A stretch of 64,000 bases of DNA from Gemmiger sp. An194. Lineage in GTDB: Bacteria; Bacillota; Clostridia; Oscillospirales; Ruminococcaceae. Of this stretch, positions 24,809 to 34,200 are shown piece after piece. Positions within the stretch are counted from its first letter, which is position 1, and every line of letters begins with the position of its first letter. Made by a program: the position numbers and the translations under genes. The notes beneath the pieces are model-generated. The model had not been told where the DNA came from. It worked only from the letters and a program-made list of their open reading frames with translations, and did no database searches. The DNA is taken from the NCBI RefSeq assembly GCF_002160145.1, contig NZ_NFKA01000018.1:1-64000 (forward strand). The letters run 5' to 3'.

Positions 24809-25198
24809 ATGGTTCGACTTCTTATCATAGAACCCGACTACTGTCCGTACATTGCAAACTTCGACAACATCGAATCGGCTGTCCGTGAAGTAATTCCGGG
24901 CACATCGCAGCTGACCCTGCCCTTCGATACCGCAAAAATCGGAATGCTGTGCAGCGAAAATCAGTCCGGTTTGAAGTTCAATCGACAAATCAACGAAGAT
25001 CTTTCCGTATATGGTCGCTGCATTATCTGTGGGGTACGGGAAAATGCCGCAACCGGCCTGAGCCGGGAACAGGCAGACCGGTACAGCAGAAAATATTTTC
25101 TACCGGAAAGCACTTTGCAAGATGGAGATTTTCCCATTGCAAAAGCAAAACCGATGGACGAGCGTTTTGGCCGGAAGGTTCGCTTCTGGGAACGCTGA
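24809..25198 (+). CDS. DUF3846 family protein
   Basis: A 129-residue protein with the DUF3846 pattern: a short beta strand start (VRLLIIEPD), SAVREVIPG, and a central CSENQSGLKFN that matches the 'DEEGKLKGKPFNR' block of the second DUF3846 protein at 62484. Function is unknown; DUF3846 proteins are frequent in ICEs and phages. It starts 6 nt after parB. Confidence 0.7.
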   Translation: MVRLLIIEPDYCPYIANFDNIESAVREVIPGTSQLTLPFDTAKIGMLCSENQSGLKFNRQINEDLSVYGRCIICGVRENAATGLSREQADRYSRKYFLPESTLQDGDFPIAKAKPMDERFGRKVRFWER

Positions 25199-25226
25199 CC
25201 AATTTACCACAGGAGGAACATAGATA

Positions 25227-25979
25227 ATGACTGAACTGAAAATAAGCACGCCCTACGCCGAATTTATTGTTACCCCAGCTGTGCAGGAAGAGCAAAAATA
25301 CTGTTTCACACAAGATATGTATTCGGATGCTAGAGGTGCCTGTATTGGTCACCTGCGAGGATATTGGGAAGGCATTTCTCCTGTCCCCTATACAAACTGG
25401 TGGCCGGACACATTCCCGGAAAAATCTTCCGAATTCAAGGAAGAGTTGGCGCATCTGTTCCATGGGCTGCAATCTTCCGGACTTCTGGCAGATCGGGCCA
25501 CGATGAACGCCCGATGCAATCGATTCCCTTCTGCCGTCATCAAGACGCAGTTCCGAAAAGAGATGGCGTTCCGCATCAACACCGAACATCGCATCTATTT
25601 TCTGCGCTGTATCCCCCACAAGGGTGAATACAACTTCTACCTGTACTGCTATGATCGGAACGCTTTGATGGAAATTTTCCGTCGGGAAAAAGGACTCCCG
25701 ACTTATTGTTTCAGTGAACATAAAACCACGCATCAGGTGGTGGTGATCAACCATGGGGAAAGCGGCTATCATCCGTGCAAAATCCGAGGTTTTGAAAACA
25801 TTCCCACAAAAGAGTTGGTGGACAAACTCAATGCTGCAAAGGGTATTTCCAAAGCACAGGTCGCTGCCATGGAATGCGGCTCTCTGCTTCGATGGGATTG
25901 CCCCGCAGCAGACCCCAGAAACTACACGGAAGAGGGGTTGCCGATTCGCTCACAATCGTCTGCAAAGGAGGAACGTTAA
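25227..25979 (+). CDS. Hypothetical ICE protein, 250 residues
   Basis: I do not recognise a family. It is a soluble, mixed alpha/beta protein, with a Tyr/Phe-rich middle (EYNFYLYCYDRNALMEIF) and a hydrophilic tail. AGGAGG precedes the ATG at good spacing, and the next gene begins directly after its stop. Its composition matches its neighbours, so it is probably part of the original element rather than late cargo. Confidence 0.6.
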   Translation: MTELKISTPYAEFIVTPAVQEEQKYCFTQDMYSDARGACIGHLRGYWEGISPVPYTNWWPDTFPEKSSEFKEELAHLFHGLQSSGLLADRATMNARCNRFPSAVIKTQFRKEMAFRINTEHRIYFLRCIPHKGEYNFYLYCYDRNALMEIFRREKGLPTYCFSEHKTTHQVVVINHGESGYHPCKIRGFENIPTKELVDKLNAAKGISKAQVAAMECGSLLRWDCPAADPRNYTEEGLPIRSQSSAKEER

Positions 25980-26876
25980 ATGCCTTATATCGACTGTTTC
26001 TATGTTTGCGAGGATATTGCGCACCGCGGTCCTCTCAATATCAAAAAATTTGACACGCTGGATACCGCCGTCGAAGTTTACAAAGCACTGCCTTCCGGCA
26101 CGGTAAAGGCGCTCGGTGTACAAAACACCGCTCCTTTGCCTGGCTCTCTGGATTTTGTCCAATGCCACAATGACCGGGATGTGTTTATCCAGGATTACAA
26201 GCACTGTACTGACTGGGACAACCCGGAAATTTCCCGAATGATTCACGAACTGCGCAATCATCTGATCCTTCAGGAAGAGCGAAGCATCCGATTCATCACT
26301 CCTGAATACGATGACTTATTCACCCTTCCGGATGGTGCAAAGTTGCTTCTCCAATACCCGGATGGTTCTAAAAAAACTGTCCCTTGCAAGGCATATCCGG
26401 ATGGCCACCATTTTACGCTAGGGAACAGCGGCGTACTGCACATCTGTCAGTTTGCAGAACTTTGCCGCAAAAACGGCATCACCTACGCGCCGGCACATCC
26501 TCTTCCGGCAGATGTGGTAAACACCTATGAAATTTACCAAATCCCCCGCAGCAGTCCATGTGATTATGTGTTTTTGAATTACGAACACACCAAAAACCAT
26601 GTGAACGCAGCAGATTACCAGCTTGTGTACCGGGGTATGCTGGGCAGCCGTCTGACGCTGGACAACATCTTCGACCTTCATAACAGGCCTGACCGCCCGC
26701 TTCCTGCCGGGATGCGTTCCGTTTCCGTAAGCGATATTATTATCCTGTATCAAAACGGTAAGGACAGCGCCCACTATGTGGACTCCATTGGCTTTGTCAA
26801 ACTTCCGGATACGTTTTGTTCTTCGCTAAAATCACAGCTCAAATCTCCGCCCGAGAAGCTCTTTCCTGAGCGCTGA
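25980..26876 (+). CDS. YodL domain protein
   Basis: A 298-residue protein. The C-terminal 120 residues match the YodL/DUF4316 group: YEIYQIPRS, YLR-like FLNYEHTKNHVN, a Tyr-rich stretch and FDLHNRPDRPLPAG, then VSDIIILYQNG. The N-terminal half (CFYVCEDIAHRGPLNIKKFD) is another module common to ICE proteins. Function is unknown. AAAGGAGG precedes the ATG, which follows the upstream TAA without a gap. It is the last gene of the left operon; the HipA-like gene downstream has its own promoter. Confidence 0.7.
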   Translation: MPYIDCFYVCEDIAHRGPLNIKKFDTLDTAVEVYKALPSGTVKALGVQNTAPLPGSLDFVQCHNDRDVFIQDYKHCTDWDNPEISRMIHELRNHLILQEERSIRFITPEYDDLFTLPDGAKLLLQYPDGSKKTVPCKAYPDGHHFTLGNSGVLHICQFAELCRKNGITYAPAHPLPADVVNTYEIYQIPRSSPCDYVFLNYEHTKNHVNAADYQLVYRGMLGSRLTLDNIFDLHNRPDRPLPAGMRSVSVSDIIILYQNGKDSAHYVDSIGFVKLPDTFCSSLKSQLKSPPEKLFPER

Positions 26877-26891
26877 TTCCCATGTTGTTCT

Positions 26892-26919
26892 TTGAAAAAA
26901 CATGAAGCTATGGTACACT
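26892..26919 (+). promoter_or_regulatory. Promoter of the HipA-like kinase gene
   Basis: TTGAAA (26892-26897), a 16-nt spacer and TACACT (26914-26919), with TGG directly before the -10. The leader to ATG 26994 is about 70 nt. Confidence 0.55.
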
Positions 26920-26993
26920 ATAAACAAAGTTCTTTTCTGAATATTATATACAGCAAACTATCCCCCCAACGCAAACCTCGGAGGCCGATTGGT

Positions 26994-28127
26994 ATGAGTT
27001 ATGAAATTCGACATTTTGATACTCCACTCATCCGTTTTTCAGCAACGGAGGACAGCAGTTCTCCCGAAATCCAGATTTTATGGACGAACGAACAGAAAAA
27101 GGATCTTTTCCCTCTGGATTTGCAAGTGACCAATGAAGGCATCACCAAATGGCTGAAACACCGCACGATCCCTAAAAACCGAGCGTATGTTCATAATTTT
27201 CTGAGCAAATGCGGTCTGAGCATTAATCGACCTATGAGCATCATCAGGGTATCCAAAGGATTATCTTTGAACGACTGTTACTGGGTCGTAGAGGAAGGAT
27301 TCACAGGTACTTTCTCTAAATTTAATCTATATGAAAATCGGTTCAGCCAAATTCTTGCTCTTATCGCTTTTACCGGTTATGGAAGCAGTATCCGCACCTC
27401 ACTTGCTTCCTGCCCTGAATTTACTACCAACGGCATGCTTCCAAAATGCTGGCGCAGAGTCGGCGGAGCAATCAAATTATTCAAAGGTGGTACCAGAGGT
27501 GCATCCAACACCGGAAACGAACCCTACTCGGAGTTCTATGCGTACCAAATTGCTCAAATTATGAACATTTCGGCTATCCCCTATGGACTTTCCAAATGGG
27601 AAGGCGAACTATGCTCTACCTGTGACTTGTTCACAAGCAAAGAATACGCATTTCTTCCCGTCGGTAGAATCGTTACCACTGGCGGTATGTCTGCTGTGCG
27701 CTCTTATTATGAAAAACTCGGTCCCTCTTTTGTTCGTGTTTTGAATGATATGCTTGTGCTGGACGCCCTTCTCTTCAATGTGGATCGCCATTATGGGAAT
27801 TTTGGATTCCTGATTGATAATAAAACAAACCAAATTGTATCTCCGGCCCCCTTGTTCGATCATGGAAACTCCCTTTTTAATTTCGCTGGTAATGACGATC
27901 TTCAGTCCGATCAAACTCTCACAGCATATGCCAATACTCTTTTTCCTTGCGTATACGATGATTTTGTTTCCACGGCAAAGAGTGTGCTAACTCCGGAACA
28001 TAAAAAAGGATTGCGACATCTGCTGGAATTCAAATTCAAAAAGCACTCCCGTTATAATCTGCCGGAACGTCGGCTGCGGTTAATTGAACATCAGATCCAT
28101 CGCAGAGCACAGCAGCTGTTGGAATAA
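26994..28127 (+). CDS. HipA-like kinase domain protein
   Basis: A 377-residue protein with the HipA C-terminal kinase fold. GAIKLFKGG carries the ATP-binding Lys, NVDRHYGNFGFL the catalytic Asp/Asn, and PLFDHGNSLF the metal-binding Asp. The N-terminal 110 residues are not the usual HipA N-domain. HipA kinases phosphorylate targets such as GltX and are normally neutralised by a HipB repressor; no HipB-like gene lies next to it. It starts at ATG 26994 after GGAGG; the longer open frame is not used. With its own promoter and terminator it looks like a stand-alone accessory gene set between the left operon and the helicase. Confidence 0.78.
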   Translation: MSYEIRHFDTPLIRFSATEDSSSPEIQILWTNEQKKDLFPLDLQVTNEGITKWLKHRTIPKNRAYVHNFLSKCGLSINRPMSIIRVSKGLSLNDCYWVVEEGFTGTFSKFNLYENRFSQILALIAFTGYGSSIRTSLASCPEFTTNGMLPKCWRRVGGAIKLFKGGTRGASNTGNEPYSEFYAYQIAQIMNISAIPYGLSKWEGELCSTCDLFTSKEYAFLPVGRIVTTGGMSAVRSYYEKLGPSFVRVLNDMLVLDALLFNVDRHYGNFGFLIDNKTNQIVSPAPLFDHGNSLFNFAGNDDLQSDQTLTAYANTLFPCVYDDFVSTAKSVLTPEHKKGLRHLLEFKFKKHSRYNLPERRLRLIEHQIHRRAQQLLE

Positions 28128-28156
28128 TCTTTCTCTTTTCATGCAACTCAATTTCT

Positions 28157-28196
28157 GGACTATTGCATTGACCTTCTCTTTGCAATAGTCCTTTTT
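28157..28196 (+). terminator. Terminator of the HipA-like gene
   Basis: GGACTATTGCA and TGCAATAGTCC form an 11-bp stem followed by TTTTTC, 34 nt before the helicase start. Confidence 0.8.
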
Positions 28197-28229
28197 CTTT
28201 TGGCACAAAATCGAAGGGAGCGATACTCC

Positions 28230-31200
28230 ATGCCCCAATACCAAGAAATCCATGACCTGGCAGGCTCGCTGATTGAACGTGTGACACAAAGCACGGAAAG
28301 TTGGCGGGCCTTTTTAAATTCCGCAGCATACACCTACAACTATTCCTTTCCCAACCAGCTGCTGATCTATCATCAGCGACCCACCGCGAAAGCCGTTGCC
28401 ACCATCGAGTACTGGAACAAAAACGCCCAGCGCTGGGTCAAACGCGGCAGTCGCGGCATTTCTATCCTGGACACTTCCGCCAATCGCAGTCGCCTGCGAT
28501 ATGTGTTCGACCTCGAGGATACTTATGCCCGTGCCCAAATACCGGAAGCTCTGCCCTGGCAGATTTCAGACTCGAATCGAGATGCTTTTTTCGCCGCTCT
28601 TCAGAATGGTCATGAAGCCAGTTCCCCTTTGGAACTGCTCACCAATCGAACTGCCGAATTGACTGCACAGCGGCGCGCACTTTTCTTTCATTCGCTGGAC
28701 AAACACCTGACCGACAGCTCTCTGGAATGGCGCAGCAAAGAAAACAGGCAGCATACACTGGAACAGCTGGTACAGCGCAGTGTGCTGTATATGGCCTGCC
28801 AGCGATGCGGAATCGCAGACGAAAACGATTCTCCCGATGATTTTCTGGACATCGAAGATTTTGATACCATTGCATCGGCCACCATGCTGGGCAGTGCCGT
28901 AAATCAGGTTGCACGTCCCCTGTTTGCAGAGATTGGCCAGATTGTACGGGAAATCGACAGCGTTGCAAGAGAGTCAAAAGACGCGCATAATAGAGCCGTC
29001 AAAGGAAATCAGTCATACAGCGCAAAGGAGGCAAACACAAATGGACTTCCAGTACACGAATATCAACGGATTCCTGATTCCCAATCTGATCCTGGGCAAC
29101 CAGCCGACACAGCCGCTGGGCAAGTACGGGATGATTCGCAGGAACTTCCTGGAACAGAACGCACCGGCGACCTTCGATCTGATGACCTTGCAGGGAACGT
29201 TGTACCCGCATCTGATCGAGATGGACAACACCGCGCGCCAGCAGGTGCAAGCGACCATACAACAGTTGTCCGCTCAGAGCAGCGCACCGAATCGGAAGAC
29301 CGATCCGGTAACCTGGACACAGTGGATGAACCAGCTGAAAGCACAGGCGGAGGAAATGGTTCTTCCGATGCTGCACACCCTGTAACAGATACACCCATAC
29401 CAGCGGAGAGTGAAATTTCACCCTCCGCTTTTTCTATGCCCGAAAGCACCGGGCGAGGATATGTTTCCGAGGAAATCGTACAGGATCTGGGGCTTCCCGA
29501 TACAGAACAGCAAACCTTCCTCATGGAAAAGGCAGAAATGCCCCCCAGCTTTTCTCCGCTCCCTGCTCCTACGGAAGATCTCAGCGCAAGCAAGATAACC
29601 GATGCCGAAATCTTCCGGGCCATGTGCGATGGAAGCGGCTTTGAACATGGGAAAATGCGAATTCAACAGCATTTTTCTCAACCAGTCCCCCCTGCCATAA
29701 AAGATTCTGCCACATGGCTGAAAAAAGAATATGGAATCGGCGGGCGTTCCTGGTACTTTGCCGATGGCATCCACGGTTGGCTTTCCTATGACAGCAAAGG
29801 ATTTGAAATCCAATGGCAAAACAGTGAACAGCGACTGAAACGCCATTTCAGCTGGAATGAGATGGCACAGCGGTTGGGACAGTTCGTGCAGGAGAACCGC
29901 TACCTCACCCCAGATGAACAAAACCAGTATACACAATGGCTTAGCCAGCAGGAAATGCAGGAACCCCCTGACATAGAACCCGCTGCTGACTCCGATCATC
30001 CCACTTCGCCCCCCAACCCAGAAGAAGTTCGCACCTGTGAGATCGGAGATATTGTATATCTTGAAGATGGAAGTCCATTTCTCATACAAGATATCGGGCG
30101 TCACGATATTCATTTGCAGGACCAGTCCATGCCTTTGTTCAGTCGCGGAATCTCCCGTGAGGAATTTGCCCGACTTTTGGCACTGGACCAGCGTAATGCA
30201 CATTTATTGGCTCCCCCCGACGATGTAACACAGGGCGAACCTTCGGCTCCTGGGCACATGGAATCCTCTCCCTCTGAATCGGATTCGCCTTTTGTGGAGC
30301 AGGTCATGGCGGATACCAAGGCATTGTCCGAGCCTCGTGTCTATGAGCCCATCAACTATGTTGCCCCATATCGTCCGCAACTGCCTGGCTCACCGAAAGA
30401 AAAGTACGCCGCTAACGTAGCCGCGATCCGAACCCTGAAAGCAATTGAACAGCGGGTAGCAAAAGGCGGTGATCCTGCCAACAGCGAGGAACAAACGATA
30501 CTGGCAAAATATTGTGGTTGGGGTGGTCTGGCAGATGCCTTTGACCCTCAAAAATCCAACTGGACACAGGAATACACAGAACTGCAAAGCCTGCTCACTG
30601 AGCCAGAATATCAGTCTGCCCGCAGCAGCACTCTGACCGCCTTCTATACCCCTCCTGAGGTTATCCACTGCATGTATCGTGCATTGGAGCGCATGGGTGT
30701 TACGGGCGGCAATATTCTGGAACCCAGCATGGGAACCGGTGCTTTTTTTGCACACAAACCCAACAGTTTCGACCTGCACAGCGCAAAATTGTATGGTGTA
30801 GAGCTGGACGATCTGACCGGACGAATTTCCAAACAGCTGTATCAGAAAGCAAAAATTCAAGTTACCGGTTTTGAAAAAGCGAATTTGCCTGATAGCTTTT
30901 TCGATTGTGCAATCGGCAACGTCCCCTTCGGAGATTTCTCTGTCAGCGACCGTGCGTATGACAAACTCCATTTCCGCATCCATGATTATTTTCTGGCCAA
31001 AACCATTGATAAGGTACGAAACGGCGGCCTCATTGCCTTTATTACCACCAGCGGAACATTGGACAAAAAGAGCGAAGAGGTGCGTCGCTATATCGCCGCC
31101 CGCTGCGACTTTATTGGTGCGGTCCGGCTCCCCAATACCACATTCAAACAAAATGCTGGTACGGAGGCCGTAGCCGATATTCTCTTTCTCCAAAAGCGCG

Positions 31201-34200
31201 ATCGCATCCTGGAAGAGGATCAGCCCTGGATTCATCTAAGCGAGACTGTCGATGGCATCCCCATCAACGGCTATTTCTCCCAACATCCTGAAATGGTTTG
31301 CGGCACCATTCAAATGGTAAGCGGACCTTACGGCCCCACCCCAACTTGTGTGCCAAATGCCGAAATTCCTCTGGAAGAGCAGCTGGATCGCGCCCTTTCC
31401 CATCTCTCTGCTACTCTTACCAAAGCCGAATCCTCCCTGGAAGAGGTCACTGAAGCAAACGCTCATGTAATCGAAGCAGACCCGGATGTGAGAAACTTCA
31501 GCTACACGCTGAAAGATGACAGAATTTATTTCCGCACCAATTCTGTGATGCAGGAAGTCAAGCCCGGTGCCACCGCAGAAAAGCGCATCCGGCAGCTCAT
31601 TTCCTTACGAGATACCGTGCGTCAGCTGCTGCAAGCTCAGATGGACGATCTTCCCGATGAGGTAATCCACAAATTGCAGCAACAACTGAACATCCAATAC
31701 GACGCTTATCATCGTCAATATGGTCTGATCAACAGCCGTGGCTCTGCACACGCCTTTCAGGACGATAGCAGCTACTATCTGCTCTGTTCTCTGGAGGATA
31801 TTGACGAAGAGGGCAAGCTGCGGGGCAAATCGGATATGTTCACAAAGCGCACCATCCGCAGCGCGAAGCCTGTCGATCATGTGGACACCGCCAGCGATGC
31901 TCTTGCCCTGTCTATTGGTGAAAAGGCCGGAATCGATTTACCCTACATGATGCAGCTGACCGGCAAAAGTGAACAACAGCTTGTGGATGAGTTGAAAGGT
32001 GTCATCTTTGTTGACCCTATGCAAAGAACTCCGGATGGAGCACCAATTTACCACACAGCAGATGCCTACCTGTCCGGCAATGTGCGTCAAAAGCTGGCCA
32101 TCGCAAAACTGGCCGCCGAATCCAACCCATCCCTGCGAATCAACGTGCAGGCTCTGGAGCAGATTCAGCCCAAAGATCTGGAAGCCAGCGAGATTGCTGT
32201 GCGTCTGGGTGCCACCTGGATTGCCCCTTCTATCATCAAGCAGTTTGCCGATGAACTGGTGGACGCTCCCATGATCTCCCGCCGTTTGGTGGATGTTCAT
32301 TATGTGCCGTACACTGGTGTTTGGAATATTTCCGGTAAAAGCAACACCGGCGGCAATATCAAAGCCACCGTCACCTACGGAACCAATCGAGCCAACTTCT
32401 ATCACATTCTGGAAGAAAGCCTGAATCTGCGCGCCATCCGTATCTTCGACACCATCCGGGATGCAGACGGAACAGAACGCCGGGTACTCAATGCACAGGA
32501 AACGCAGGCCGCACAGGGAAAACAGCAGCAGATCGAAGATGCGTTCAGGGAGTGGATCTGGAAAGATCAGACCCGCCGCCAGCAGCTTGTTCAGCTGTAC
32601 AATGAGCGTTTCAACAGCATTCGTCCCCGTGAATACGACGGTAGTCATATTCAATTCCATGGCATGAATCCGGAAATCACCTTGCGCCCCCATCAGCGTA
32701 ACGCCGTCGCTCACATCCTTTATGGCAACAACACGCTCTTGGGCCATGTAGTGGGAGCCGGAAAGAGTTTCGAAATGGTTGCCGCAGCCATGGAGAAAAA
32801 GCGGCTGGGACTTTGCAGCAAGACTCTGATCTGCGTCCCCAACCATTTGACCGAACAGCTTGCATCCGAGGCCCTGCTGCTCTATCCAAACGCCAACATT
32901 CTGGTGGCCAAGCGAAGCGACTTTGAACGCGCAAACCGCAAACGCTTCTGCGGACGCATCGCCACTGGCAATTACGATATTATCGTAATCGGCCACAGCC
33001 AATTTGAACGGATTCCCCTGTCCACCGAGCGGCAGGCTACGTACCTTCAAAAGCAAATCGATGATGTAATCCACCAGATTGCATCTCTGAAACGGGAACG
33101 TGCAGAGAATTTCACCGTCAAACAAATGGAACGAACCAGAAAACAACTGGAAAAGCGACTCGCAAAGCTGAATGACACCGAGCGAAAGGATGACGCTGTC
33201 ACCTTTGAAGAACTGGGTGTTGATTCCCTGATGGTAGACGAAGCACATATGTTCAAAAATTTGATGTGCGTTTCCAAAATGCGTAATGTGGCCGGTATCA
33301 GCCAGAGCGAAAGTCAGCGCGCCAGTGATCTCCTGATGAAATGTATGTATCTGGATGACATCACCGGCGGGCGTGGAATCACCTTTGCTACCGGTACTCC
33401 CCTCTCCAACAGCATGACCGAACTGTATACCATGATGCGTTACCTACAGCGACACACCCTGGAACGAAATGGCCTCGCCAACTTTGACGCCTGGGCATCT
33501 ACTTTCGGCGAAACCGTTACCGCCATCGAGCTGGCTCCGGAAGGCACGGGTTATCGTACCAAGACGCGATTCGCAAAGTTCTACAACCTACCGGAGCTTA
33601 TGAGTATGTTCAAGGAATGTGCCGATATTCAAACCGCAGATATGCTCAAGCTGCCGGTGCCCGCGCTGGAAGGCGGTAAGCCCATAAACATACAGCTGAA
33701 ACCCAGTGACATTCAGCGGGATATGGTCGCAAAACTGGGAGAACGGGCTGATGCAGTGCGCAGCGGTGACGTTGATCCCACCGTAGACAATATGCTTGCC
33801 ATCACGAACGATGGGCGTAAGCTCGCCCTTGACCAGCGGCTCATTGATCCATCCTTGCCGGATGAACCCGGCAGTAAAGTGAATGCCTGCGTGGAGCAGG
33901 TATTCACCATCTGGGAAAAGACAAAAGCCAACCGTTCTACGCAGTTGATTTTCTGTGATCTTTCCACACCAAAAGCTGGTGTTTTCAACATCTACCACGA
34001 TGTTCGTGAAAAACTAACCGCAAAAGGTATTCCTCCGGAAGAGATTCAGTTCATTCACGATGCCAACACAGAAACGAAAAAAGCTGAACTGTTCGGAAAG
34101 GTGCGCAGCGGTTCTGTTCGCATCCTGATGGGAAGCACCGCCAAGATGGGGGCAGGCACCAATGTGCAGCGAAAACTCATTGCCCTGCATCACCTGGACG

